Positions 27,201 through 38,000 of a stretch of 64,000 bases of DNA are shown piece by piece. Below the pieces are notes generated by a model. It searched no databases. It had not been told where the DNA came from and saw only the letters and a list, made by a program, of their open reading frames with translations. The position numbers and the translations under genes were made by a program. Source of the stretch: Salvelinus alpinus (lineage: Eukaryota > Chordata > Actinopteri > Salmoniformes > Salmonidae); contig NC_092120.1 in assembly GCF_045679555.1 (NCBI RefSeq), positions 8,199,805 through 8,263,804 on the forward strand, read 5' to 3'. Position 1 is the first letter of the stretch. Each line of letters opens with the position of its first letter.

Positions 27201-27614
27201 TTAGCTAGTTAATTACCTCTCCATCGCAGGAGCCGGACAGCATTGTGGAGAGGCTCTTGGGGTGCTTGGCCATGCAGTTCACTCCATCCCTGTGGCCGTC
27301 CAGAGAAGCCAGGAACGGCTTGGCGAACACGCGCTCCAGCTTGGTGGCATTCAGGGCACGGGTGTATTCTCTTGGCACCTCGAACGGATGGAGGGACGGG
27401 TCGTAATTTCTTGGTACTGTAGGTTACATACACTGTTAGAAGAAGTTGTTTTGCCAGTGCTGATTGAGCTAGCTATAGCTCTCTACAGTGGATTGAACTG
27501 TGTGTTAGCTAATGTGCACTAGCTGGCTAACTATCTGCACTTACCACGCTGGATATCCAACTTCGTCTCACGGACATAGTCGTCCGGATTCCTGGAGAGG
27601 ACTTTAACTTTCAT
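12238..27614 (-). CDS. dcaf13: dcaf13: DDB1- and CUL4-associated factor 13 / Sof1 WD40 protein
   Basis: Complete gene with 11 coding exons: 27545-27614, 27217-27416, 26935-27042, 26359-26448, 25934-26089, 25048-25125, 22497-22579, 22027-22191, 21689-21824, 13125-13288, 12238-12325. They sum to 1338 bases, 445 residues plus stop, the length of human DCAF13. Every junction is GT/AG. The start [16 protein letters not shown] and end [10 protein letters not shown] fit the family. The middle is a WD40 propeller ([42 protein letters not shown]), with the WDXR-like motifs DCAFs use to bind DDB1. Residues from about 365 form the basic Sof1 domain ([20 protein letters not shown]). In yeast and mammals the protein works in the nucleolar small-subunit processome for 18S rRNA maturation, and as a CUL4 substrate receptor. 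Introns 6 and 9 are swollen by transposons. Confidence 0.96.
13289..14763. other. dcaf13 intron 9, left part: no gene seen
   Basis: AT-rich intron sequence with no convincing exon. A TAGGGCTGTCC segment near 13705 may be a hAT-like end, but I could not find a matching partner with a target duplication. Confidence 0.5.
14764..15335 (+). mobile_element. Mariner/Tc1-type transposon, 5' fragment
   Basis: It starts with CACTGCTCAAAAAAATAAAG after TA at 14762-14763, a terminus I recognise from a widespread fish family. An open frame (15061-15348) gives the N-terminal helix-turn-helix of its transposase: [20 protein letters not shown], then [20 protein letters not shown] and RRYQETGQ. The frame leaves family sequence after LQNDLQQA, so the catalytic domain and the right terminus are missing. 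Non-autonomous. Confidence 0.8.
15340..16178 (-). repeat. Unclassified dispersed salmonid repeat, about 840 bases
   Basis: On the minus strand it begins AACCTCTTGGAAATAGAGGG at 16178 and runs through TTGGATAGAAAACACTCTGA. I recognise this as a very common salmonid repeat. Its other end (ATCATCAAAGGTAAGGGAAT near 15457 and onward) is also typical. I do not know the class. It sits exactly between the mariner fragment and the LINE. Confidence 0.55.
16179..18513 (+). mobile_element. L2-like LINE, 5'-truncated, with intact 3' end
   Basis: About 2.3 kb of ORF2 and 3' UTR. Frames give the reverse transcriptase from [15 protein letters not shown] through [30 protein letters not shown] and [10 protein letters not shown] to [13 protein letters not shown] and the C-terminal [14 protein letters not shown] block. 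The YADD motif has become YEDD near 17278. At least two frameshifts (near 16570 and 17215) split the frame, so the copy is inactive. The end GCCTACCTGGTTAAATAAAG and AAATAAATAAATAAAT tail match the 3' ends shared with tRNA-derived salmonid SINEs (RSg-1/L2-like). The first 800 bases of the window are another copy. Confidence 0.9.
19530..20305. mobile_element. Tc1-derived long-inverted-repeat element (foldback), 776 bases
   Basis: It starts CAGTGAGCTCCAAAAGTATT at 19530 and ends in the near reverse complement AATACTTTGAGCTCACTG at 20305, with TA on both sides (19528-29, 20306-07). The arms pair over roughly 300 bases (TTTGGTCCCATATTCCTAG with CTAGGAATATGGGACCAAA). No transposase is coded. Its centre holds a small tandem repeat, listed next. 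Confidence 0.9.
19838..19925. repeat. 22-bp tandem repeat, four copies, at the hinge of the foldback element
   Basis: The unit TTTTGGTCATGGTAGCTGTGTG occurs four times at the turn of the hairpin formed by the Tc1 foldback element. Confidence 0.85.
20306..21688. other. dcaf13 intron 9, right part: no gene seen
   Basis: No repeat family, exon or regulatory signal that I can support. Confidence 0.5.
22937..23165 (+). mobile_element. 5S-rRNA-derived SINE (SINE3-like), internally deleted
   Basis: The head CCAGCAGCATACCACCCTGC resembles 5S rRNA. It jumps to CCATGGCACTTATCGTAAGA and GGGGTGTTAACCCCGGTGTC, ending in the L2-type tail CAACTTACCTGGTTAAATAA. The middle, including the 5S internal control region, is missing. 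It sits inside the outer hAT element. Confidence 0.65.
23544..24719. mobile_element. hAT-like non-autonomous element with ATCTTGAG target duplication
   Basis: The termini TAGAGGTCGACCGATTA (23544) and its near reverse complement TAATCGGTCGACGTCTA (24719) are flanked by exact 8-base repeats ATCTTGAG at 23536-23543 and 24720-24727. The subterminal regions repeat ATCGG-type motifs. No transposase is present. It is inserted within the outer hAT element at 22695-24954 and itself contains a SINE. Confidence 0.88.
23676..23885 (-). mobile_element. tRNA-derived SINE with L2-type tail
   Basis: On the minus strand it ends GACTTGCCTAGTTAAATAAA, the tail of the LINE at 5080-5532. The body is GC-richer and includes GGGGCAGAACGACAGATTTT in plus orientation, known to me from salmonid tRNA-type SINEs. 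The family name is uncertain. Confidence 0.6.
24962..25031. repeat. Foldback MITE, short copy
   Basis: GCATCCCAAACAGCACGCTA opens it and GTTTGGGATGC closes it, with AGTGCACTAAATAGGGTG inside. Same family as the 4824 and 62243 copies, shortened. Confidence 0.6.
25764..25903. repeat. Foldback MITE (GGGCCCGTATTCAC family)
   Basis: The left arm GCAGAAGTGCTAATCTAGGA pairs with TCCTAGATCAGCAATCATAC on the right, around ATTATAATTAACAAGATTAT. Lies in dcaf13 intron 5. Confidence 0.7.
26560..26793. repeat. Foldback MITE (CCAGGGGTGTATT family)
   Basis: The ends CCAGGGGTGTATT and AATACACCCCTGG are perfect inverted repeats. The interior has further paired ACATTTTGCAATGGAA segments. It lies in dcaf13 intron 3 between the exons at 26448 and 26935. 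Confidence 0.8.
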
Positions 27615-28000
27615 TGCGTGAACGTGTATAAAGCTCTATACTTCTTCCACCAAAAATGTAACACGGTCAAATGATTCGTACGGCCATGTGTTTACGTGTG
27701 ACCTCACCTACCGGATGTTGAGGGCAATATCCGCCCTTATTTGACGGAAGTGTGTTTGTTGATTGCGCTTACAGCGACCACAGACAGAACATTGAGTTAC
27801 CAAAGATCTTTGGCGACACCATGTGGACTGATTGTCACTGTACTTTGGGCTTCAGAGATCTTACTAGATTAGACTTCTTGTGGGACATTACAACTTTTTT
27901 ATGTCTATTACATTGCAGTAAAATACGCAGAAGGAGAAATTGCATTGATTTGCGTGTTATATATTTAATAGCAAAGCGATAGTACCAATTTGAATCTTCA
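27615..28000. promoter_or_regulatory. Shared (bidirectional) promoter of dcaf13 and znf384
   Basis: The dcaf13 start codon (27614, minus) and the probable first znf384 exon (from about 28000, plus) lie back to back. The interval has ETS-type sites, CCGGATGT near 27711 and GACGGAAGTG at 27743-27752, common in head-to-head housekeeping promoters. No TATA box is clear. Regulation is inferred from layout. Confidence 0.55.
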
Positions 28001-28029
28001 AAAATTAGACCTCATTCGACGGAAATGAC

Positions 28030-28236
28030 ATCACCACACACTCAGAGAGCTTTGTTTCTTCACAGAGTTTAACTCGACCTTCTTCGAAGGAAGTGCAGCG
28101 CAGACAAGCGACTCCATAAGGAAGAAAAAATGAGAAAAACTCGTTGAATTTGTAAAATCTGAAAGATTTGAACAGAGTTTCTGAACTGTACCGGGCTACG
28201 GGAATTCCGTGAAGGGAGAAAGCGCTGTCAGCGCGG
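28030..28236 (+). other. znf384: znf384 probable non-coding exon 1
   Basis: A likely 5' UTR exon that ends at a GCGCGG|GTAAAT donor near 28236, upstream of the first coding exon, which begins with an AG acceptor at 29004. The 5' boundary is not visible and the donor choice is not certain. Confidence 0.4.
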
Positions 28237-29009
28237 GTAAATGCTGTTATTTGTCTTCATAATCATAGTAACGTTACTTCACTTTCAATTTGAGCGACTT
28301 GCACCCGACGAGTCTCTTCTCTGTCTGGACAGCCGGAAGTCTGTGGGATATAGTTTTTTTTCTCTCTCTCACCTTCAGTTTTTTGTGCTTTACGGTTTCT
28401 ATTTTCACAGGCGTCGAAGAACGCGAGAGTCAGAACATTCCTCTCGTGATTTTATTAGTGTCTACCTAACTGTAAACGTCTAGCAAGGAATTGAAATGCA
28501 CTTTCAGCTCAGAAAAATGCTAACAAGTAGCAACCTAGACATCGTATGTGTTCGAATTATTGCTTAGCTACATTGTATCACCACCCATCACCAAATGAAT
28601 TACTTTGAAGTGGAAAACCCATGTAATGGCGAGCTAGCACGGTCCTCCCTATACCACCACATTCCACAATGAGTCTTTACCGTAGGCAGCTGAATTAATT
28701 ACCTAGCTAGCCTTTAACAAGTCATATCATTGTGTAACCCGGGGACATAATTATTGTAATATGTGTCCAAATATTTCAGCTATCTAACCAAATAAAGTAC
28801 CAACATAGTTGCCATTTATTGTTTCATTAGCTAGCTAGGTACCTACCGTATGTGAAGTGACATTTTAAATGACTTCAGTTTATTGTCGCCTGTCTCCAAA
28901 GGTGTCAGTCGGATGTGCAACAATGTAACTAATTTTATTTCAATTGATGAGTGATTAGCTGTTTGGCCTAGTGGTGATATTGCGGTGTTACTCTTTCATT
29001 GCAGAAATT

Positions 29010-32000
29010 ATGGAGGATTCCCATTTTAACTCGCAGTACTTCTGGTCCCCTGTGCCTGTACAAGGACAGGTAAGTTTAGTGAAAAATGTTAGTTTAAAAT
29101 TTTAAAGTATATTGCAAGTGACACCTTTTGGATTGTAGCAATTACTCTTTTTGGAATTTTGTAACAAGGATTTCTCTGTCAGATTGAGAACGCCATGTTC
29201 CTGAAGCAACTGAAGGACCAGGAGAAGAACACTTTGTTCCCCTCCTCTCATTACCAGACAACTGTGCTCACTGTCCCCAAGCAGGAGGGAGGGGGGCAGG
29301 GCCAAGGGGGTCACCTACACCCCCCTCACACCCAGAACATCACTGTGGTGCCCGTACCTTCCACTGGTATCATGACAGCAGGTGTGTGTGTGTGTCAACT
29401 GTTAGTGTAGTATTTATCACACTTTTGCATTGTCTTTTTCCATCAATGTCAGTTTTGAATCTTATTTAAATGTTCCTCTCTCTGCAGCGGGTCTGGTCAT
29501 CACTACCCCTCAAGGCACACAGCTGGTCTCTCCTGCCTCCTCCTCTCAGTCCTTCGTCTCTGGACATCCCACCACCACCATGATCGTCTCTACACTGCAC
29601 ACTCCAGGTAACACACACTCACACACACACGATTGTCTCCACCCTACTTTATCCTAACACTGAAAAATACACACTCACATACTGTCAAGCTCTGACACAC
29701 ATTTTTCACTTAGACAAGAAACAGGAAGGTGGAACCCCCCAGGTGATTGTCATGCCGACACCTTTGAAGCGGGGCAGGAAGAAGAAGTCGACACTAGGGA
29801 GGGGGGGGCCTGTCGGTGGCCACACCCTCTCTGCCGGAAATGAGGCGTTGATTCTGGCTCACTTGGCATCGGGAGGGCAGGTGAGACAGTTACCATAGTA
29901 ACTCCATAGTAACCAAAATAAAACCTATTCCCTCTAAAACAATTCCAGACTAAGCTCAGGCTATTGGTTTTCAGACTAAGCAACAAAAAAAGCAAATGTA
30001 GACTTTTACAACAGTGTGCCTTTTTAATATGATGGACATGATTCTAATGTTTGTGTGACATTTGATAGGTGGTTATGTCTTCGCAGCATTATACAACTGA
30101 CCCGTACGACCTCGCCAACGAAGACGAGAACCACAGCGGGAAAGACTGCAACAAGACCTACAGGTACGGACCTACCGCATCACAGAAGGGCCAAAAAGCA
30201 CCTGCTGTTCTGTGCATCCCCATAGGAATGTGAAGCTGTGGAATGCTTGCACACCCGTATGTCTGTATGTTGTAGATGATAGAGTCAGGACAGAGAGGTT
30301 AGACACGGGCTGTGGATGAACACTAGGTGCTGCTGGGCACGGGCATTTCTCTCTTTCTCTCTCACACACACACAAACCACAGAACGACTCCACTGCATGG
30401 CAGCACACACACCTGCTTAAGTATTTCACTATGTGTATGTACCTGCTCTCTGGAACACACTGTGTGTTTACTCTGCAGCATGGACACATTCTCTGCCTCC
30501 CTCATGCATCCGCCCCACACACACACGCGCATCCCTGCACACATTGCACACGCACTCCTTCGCCTACTTATGTCCTCCTTTTTTTCTCTTTTTCTCTCCT
30601 TCATAAATGTTTCCCTACTTTTCAAGCTATCTCTGTTTGTCTTTCTATTTCTTGCTTCAGCAGAATCTGCTCTTTTTCCTGCTGTTTTCACTGATTTCAC
30701 CCTCTTTCTCTCTCCCCCCTCCCTCCCTCCGTCTGTCTGCTTTTCCACATCCCTCATTCATTTCATCTGCTCCCTTGTTTTTTGCTTTCTATCCTGTCTT
30801 TTTTCTCTTGCTCTCTCCCTTTTGTTTTCCCCACTTGCTGTCTCATGCTTCTCCCTTCTTCCACTCTTCCTCCCCCTTGCCCATCTCTCATGTCCCTGTC
30901 TCTTTGTCCTTGCTTTTTGTATTTTCATCTCTCTGTTTCTCACCTGCTCATGCCCTCATTTCCCTCATGTCTTCCCATTCTACCTCCATGTCTTCCCATT
31001 CTCCCGCTCGTCCTCCAACTCCCTCCCTCCCTCCCTGGTCTGTCTCTCTGTCCCGTAGGTGCCGGATGTGTGCAGTGACCTTCTTCAGTAAGTCAGACAT
31101 GCAGATCCACTCCAAGTCTCACACAGAGGCCAAGCCCCACAAGTGTCCCCACTGCTCCAAGTCATTCGCCAACTCCAGCTACCTGTCCCAGCACATCCGC
31201 ATCCACAGCGGGGCCAAGCCCTACACCTGCTCCTACTGCCAGAAGTCCTTTAGACAGCTCAGTCACTTACAGCAGCACACACGGTACTGCTCACAGCAGC
31301 TCCACCTGACCTGCTCTACCCTACAGGCTTTACCTAGCCTGCCCCCTCCCCTCTATTGGCTGCTAGCACTGTGTGTGTGTATTTGTGTGGATGTCTGTGA
31401 AACGGAAGACGCAGGCCGTGTGTGCGTGCGCACGATTGTGTGTAGTCTCTACTTCGAGTCCCTCTGTCTCTTGTCTGTCTGTTTGGTATCCTTACCTCTT
31501 CACTGCTGCTTCTCTATTGCGTGTGCACATACACACACACACACACACGATCAGTTTGAAAATAATTTGAGTCAGAGTGGAATACTGTTACGTTTTAGAG
31601 AAATGTAATTTTTAGAAGTCAGGCACTGAGTAATAGAGGGAGTTTAAGTGTGATTTTCCTATCAATCAAGGTTTAAAGAAAAGCAACACTGTTCTCCCCT
31701 CCTCCCTCTATCTTCTTGCTTCCAGAAACCACACAGAGTCCAAGCCCCACAAGTGTCCCCACTGCACTAAGTCCTTTGCCAACTCCAGCTATCTGGCCCA
31801 GCACATCCGCATCCACACAGGGGTGAAACCCTACACCTGCTCTTTCTGTCAGAAGTCCTTCAGACAGCTCAGTCATCTACAGCAGCACAACAGGTGAGGG
31901 TGATGTACTACTTATCTGCCCCTTTCTCTGTGGGGGCCTTTCAATAGTATTTTCTCTATGGGGGCATCGCAATATACTTTTTTCTCTGTGGGGAACTCTC

Positions 32001-35000
32001 AATAGACTTTTTCTCTGTGGGGAACTCTCAATAGACTTTTTCTCTGTGGGGAACTCTCAATAGACTTTTTCTCTGTGGGGAACTCTCAATAGACTTTTTC
32101 TCTGTGGGGAACTCTCAATAGACTTTTTCTCTGTGGGGAACTCTCAATAGACTTTTTCTCTGTGGGGAACTCTCAATAGACTTTTTCTCTGTGGGGAACT
32201 CTCAATAGACTTTTTCTCTGTGGGGAACTCTCAATAGACTTTTTCTCTGTGGGGAACTCTCAATAGACTTTTTCTCTGTGGGGAACTCTCAATAGACTTT
32301 TTCTCTGTGGGGAACTCTCAATAGACTTTTTCTCTGTGGGGAACTCTCAATAGACTTTTTTTTCTGTGGGGGGGCCTCAATATACTTTTTTTTCTGTGGG
32401 GGGGCCTCAATATACTTTTTTTTCTGTGGGGGGGCCTCAATAGACTTTCCTGTGGGGGGGGCCTCTCAATAGATATTTTTCTCTGTGGGGGGCAACCTCT
32501 CAATAGATATTTTTCTCTGTGGGGGGCGGCCTCTCAATAGTCTTGTCTCTGTGTGGGGTGGGGACATCTCTATAGTCTTGTCTCTGTGTGGGGTGGGGAC
32601 ATCTCTATAGTCTTGTCTCTGTGTAGGGTGGGGACATCTCTATAGTCTTGTCTCTGTGTAGGGTGGGGACATCTCTATAGTCTTGTCTCTGTGTAGGGTG
32701 GGGACATCTCAATAGTCTTGTCTCTGTGTGGGGTGGGGACATCTCTATAGTCTTGTCTCTGTGTGGGGTGGGGACATCTCTATAGTCTTGTCTCTGTGTG
32801 GGGTGGGGACATCTCTATAGTCTTGTCTCTGTGTAGGGTGGGGACATCTCTATAGTCTTGTCTCTGTGTAGGGTGGGGACATCTCTATAGTCTTGTCTCT
32901 GTGTAGGGTGGGGACATCTCAATAGTCTTGTCTCTGTGTGGGGTGGGGACATCTCTATAGTCTTGTCTCTGTGTGGGGTGGGGACATCTCTATAGTCTTG
33001 TCTCTGTGTAGGGTGGGGACATCTCAATAGTCTTGTCTCTGTGTGGTGTGGGGACATCTCTATAGTCTTGTCTCTGTGTAGGGTGGGGACATCTCTATAG
33101 TCTTGTCTCTGTGTGGGGTGGGGACATCTCTATAGTCTTGTCTCTGTGTAGGGTGGGGACATCTCTATAGTCTTGTCTCTGTGTGGGGTGGGGACATCTC
33201 TATAGTCTTGTCTCTGTGTAGGGTGGGGACATCTCAATAGTCTTGTCTCTGTGTAGGGTGGGGACATCTCAATAGTCTTGTCTCTGTGTGGGGGGCGGCA
33301 TCTCTATAGTCTTGTCTCTGTGTGGGGTGGGGACATCTCTATAGTCTTGTCTCTGTGTGGGGTGGGGACATCTCTATAGTCTTGTCTCTGTGTAGGGTGG
33401 GGACATCTCTATAGTTTTTTTTCTCTCTGGGGACAGCTCAATAGTCTTGTCTCTGTGTAGGGTGGGGACATCTCTATAGTCTTGTCTCTGTGTAGGGTGG
33501 GGACATCTCTATAGTCTTGTCTCTGTGTGGGGTGGGGACATCTCAATAGTCTTGTCTCTGTGTGGGGTGGGGACATCTCAATAGTCTTGTCTCTGTGTGG
33601 GGTGGGGACATCTCAATAGTCTTGTCTCTGTGTGTGGTGGGGACATCTCAATTGTCTTGTCTCTGTGTGGGGTGGGAACATCTCTATCGTCTTGTCTCTG
33701 TGTAGGGTGGGGACATCTCAATAGTCTTGTCTCTGTGTGGGGTGGGGACATCTCAATAGTCTTGTCTCTGTGTAGGGTGGGGACATCTCTATAGTCTTGT
33801 CTCTGTGTAGGGTGGGGACATCTCTATAGTCTTGTCTCTGTGTAGGGTGGGGACATCTCAATAGTCTTGTCTCTGTGTAGGGTGGGGACATCTCAATAGT
33901 CTTGTCTCTGTGTAGGGTGGGGACATCTCTATAGTCTTGTCTCTGTGTAGGGTGGGGACATCTCTATAGTCTTGTCTCTGTGTGGGGTGGGGACATCTCT
34001 ATAGTCTTGTCTCTGTGTAGGGTGGGGACATCTCAATAGTCTTGTCTCTGTGTAGGGTGGGGACATCTCAATAGTCTTGTCTCTGTGTGGGGGGGGGACA
34101 TCTCAATAGTCTTGTCTCTGTGTGGGGGGGGGACGACGACATCTCAATAGTCTTGTCTCTGTGTAGGGTGGGGACATCTCAATAGTCTTGTCTCTGTGTA
34201 GGGTGGGGACATCTCAATAGTCTTGTCTCTGTGTGGGGTGGGGACATCTCTATAGTCTTGTCTCTGTGTAGGGTGGGGACATCTCTATAGTCTTGTCTCT
34301 GTGTAGGGTGGGGACATCTCTATAGTCTTGTCTCTGTGTAGGGTGGGGACATCTCTATAGTCTTGTCTCTGTGTGGGGTGGGGACATCTCTATAGTCTTG
34401 TCTCTGTGTAGGATGGGGACATCTCAATAGTCATGTCTCTGTGTAGGGTGGGGACATCTCTATAGTTTTTTTTCTCTCTGGGGACAGCTCAATAGTCTTG
34501 TCTCTGTGTGGGGTGGGGACATCTCTATCGTCTTGTCTCTGTGTAGGGTGGGGACATCTCTATAGTCTTGTCTCTGTGTAGGGTGGGGACATCTCTATAG
34601 TCTTGTCTCTGTGTAGGGTGGGGACATCTCAATAGTCTTGTCTCTGTGTGGGGTGGGGACATCTCTATAGTCTTGTCTCTGTGTGGGGGGCGGCATCTCT
34701 ATAGTCGTGTCTCTGTGTAGGGTGGGGACATCTCTATAGTCTTGTCTCTGTGTAGGGTGGGGACATCTCTATAGTCTTGTCTCTGTGTAGGGTGGGGACA
34801 TCTCTATAGTCTTGTCTCTGTGTGGGGTGGGGACATCTCTATAGTCTTGTCTCTGTGTGGGGTGGGGACATCTCTATAGTCTTGTCTCTGTGTAGGGTGG
34901 GGACATCTCTATAGTTTTTTTTCTCTCTGGGGACAGCTCAATAGTCTTGTCTCTGTGTAGGGTGGGGACATCTCTATAGTCTTGTCTCTGTGTAGGGTGG

Positions 35001-38000
35001 GGACATCTCTATAGTCTTGTCTCTGTGTGGGGTGGGGACATCTCAATAGTCTTGTCTCTGTGTGGGGTGGGGACATCTCAATAGTCTTGTCTCTGTGTAG
35101 GGTGGGGACATCTCTATAGTCTTGTCTCTGTGTAGGGTGGGGACATCTCAATAGTCTTGTCTCTGTGTGGGGTGGGGACATCTCAATAGTCTTGTCTCTG
35201 TGTGGGGTGGGGACATCTCTATAGTCTTGTCTCTGTGTGGGGTGGGGACATCTCTATAGTCTTGTCTCTGTGTGGGGTGGGGACATCTCAATAGTCTTGT
35301 CTCTGTGTGGGGGGGGGGACATCTCAATAGTCTTGTCTCTGTGTGGGGGGGGGGACATCTCAATAGTCTTGTCTTTGTGTGGGGGGGGGGACATCTCAAT
35401 AGTCTTGTCTCTGTGTGGGGGGGGGACATCTCAATAGTCTTGTCTCTGTGTGGGGGGGGGACATCTCTATAGTCTTGTCTCTGTGTGGGGGGGGACATCT
35501 CAATAGTCTTGTCTCTGTGTAGGGTGGGGACATCTCTATAGTCTTGTCTCTGTGTAGGGTGGGGACATCTCTATAGTCTTGTCTCTGTGTAGGGTGGGGA
35601 CATCTCTATAGTCTTGTCTCTGTGTAGGGTGGGGACATCTCTATAGTCTTGTCTCTGTGTAGGGTGGGGACATCTCTATAGTCTTGTCTCTGTGTGGGGT
35701 GGGGACATCTCTATAGTCTTGTCTCTGTGTAGGATGGGGACATCTCAATAGTCATGTCTCTGTGTAGGGTGGGGACATCTCTATAGTTTTTTTTCTCTCT
35801 GGGGATAGCTCAATAGTCTTGTCTCTGTGTGGGGTGGGGACATCTCTATCGTCTTGTCTCTGTGTAGGGTGGGGACATCTCTATAGTCTTGTCTCTGTGT
35901 AGGGTGGGGACATCTCTATAGTCTTGTCTCTGTGTAGGGTGGGGACATCTCAATAGTCTTGTCTCTGTGTGGGGTGGGGACATCTCTATAGTCTTGTCTC
36001 TGTGTAGGGTGGGGACATCTCAATAGTCTTGTCTCTGTGTAGGGTGGGGACATCTCTATAGTCTTGTCTCTGTGTAGGGTGGGGACATCTCAATAGTCTT
36101 GTCTCTGTGTGGGGTGGGGACATCTCTATAGTCTTGTCTCTGTGTAGGGTGGGGACATCTCAATAGTCTTGTCTCTGTGTGGTGTGGGGACATCTCTATC
36201 GTCTTGTCTCTGTGTGGTGTGGGGACATCTCTATCGTCTTGTCTCTGTGTAGGGTGGGGACATCTCAATAGTCTTGTCTCTGTGTAGGGTGGGGACATCT
36301 CTATAGTCTTGTCTCTGTGTGGGGTGGGGACATCTCAATAGTCTTGTCTCTGTGTAGGGTGGGGACATCTCTATAGTCTTGTCTCTGTGTAGGGTGGGGA
36401 CATCTCTATAGTCTTGTCTCTGTGTAGGGTGGGGACATCTCTATAGTCTTGTCTCTGTGTAGGGTGGGGACATCTCTATAGTCTTGTCTCTGTGTGGGGT
36501 GGGGACATCTCTATAGTCTTGTCTCTGTGTAGGGTGGGGACATCTCAATAGTCTTGTCTCTGTGTGGTGTGGGGACATCTCTATAGTCTTGTCTCTGTGT
36601 AGGGTGGGGACATCTCTATAGTCTTGTCTCTGTGTGGGGTGGGGACATCTCTATAGTCTTGTCTCTGTGTGGGGTGGGGACATCTCTATAGTCTTGTCTC
36701 TGTGTAGGGTGGGGACATCTCTATAGTCTTGTCTCTGTGTAGGGTGGGGACATCTCTATAGTCTTGTCTCTGTGTGGGGTGGGGACATCTCTATAGTCTT
36801 GTCTCTGTGTAGGGTGGGGACATCTCAATAGTCTTGTCTCTGTGTAGGGTGGGGACATCTCTATAGTCTTGTCTCTGTGTAGGGTGGGGACATCTCTATA
36901 GTCTTGTCTCTGTGTAGGGTGGGGACATCTCTATAGTCTTGTCTCTGTGTGGGGTGGGGACATCTCTATAGTCGTGTCTCTGTGTAGGGTGGGGACATCT
37001 CTATAGTCTTGTCTCTGTGTAGGGTGGGGACATCTCTATAGTCTTGTCTCTGTGTAGGGTGGGGACATCTCTATAGTCTTGTCTCTGTGTAGGGTGGGGA
37101 CATCTCTATAGTCTTGTCTCTGTGTGGGGTGGGGACATCTCTATAGTCTTGTCTCTGTGTAGGGTGGGGACATCTCTATAGTCTTGTCTCTGTGGGGGGG
37201 CATCTCTATAGTCTTGTCTCTGTGTGGTGTGGGGACATCTCTATAGTCTTGTCTCTGTGTAGGGTGGGGACATCTCAATAGTCTTGTCTCTGTGTGGGGT
37301 GGGGACATCTCTATAGTCTTGTCTCTGTGTAGGGTGGGGACATCTCTATAGTCTTGTCTCTGTGGGGGGGCATCTCTATAGTCTTGTCTCTGTGTGGTGT
37401 GGGGACATCTCTATAGTCTTGTCTCTGTGTAGGGTGGGGACATCTCAATAGTCTTGTCTCTGTGTGGTGTGGGGACATCTCTATAGTCTTGTCTCTGTGT
37501 AGGGTGGGGACATCTCTATAGTCTTGTCTCTGTGTGGGGTGGGGACATCTCTATAGTCTTGTCTCTGTGTAGGGTGGGGACATCTCTATAGTCTTGTCTC
37601 TGTGTAGGGTGGGGACATCTCTATAGTCTTGTCTCTGTGTGGGGTGGGGACATCTCTATAGTCTTGTCTCTGTGTGGGGTGGGGACATCTCTATAGTCTT
37701 GTCTCTGTGTGGGGTGGGGACATCTCTATAGTCTTGTCTCTGTGTGGGGTGGGGACATCTCTATAGTCTTGTCTCTGTGTAGGGTGGGGACATCTCTATA
37801 GTCTTGTCTCTGTGTAGGGTGGGGACATCTCTATAGTCTTGTCTCTGTGTAGGGTGGGGACATCTCTATAGTCTTGTCTCTGTGTCTCTGTGTGGGGTGG
37901 GGACATCTCTATAGTCTTGTCTCTGTGTGGGGTGGGGACATCTCTATAGTCTTGTCTCTGTGTGGGGTGGGGACATCTCTATAGTCTTGTCTCTGTGTAG

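Noticed and set aside
30327-31058. 243-codon frame ending at the acceptor of znf384 coding exon 6.
   Set aside because: Low-complexity pyrimidine intron; the real exon starts at 31059 in a different phase.
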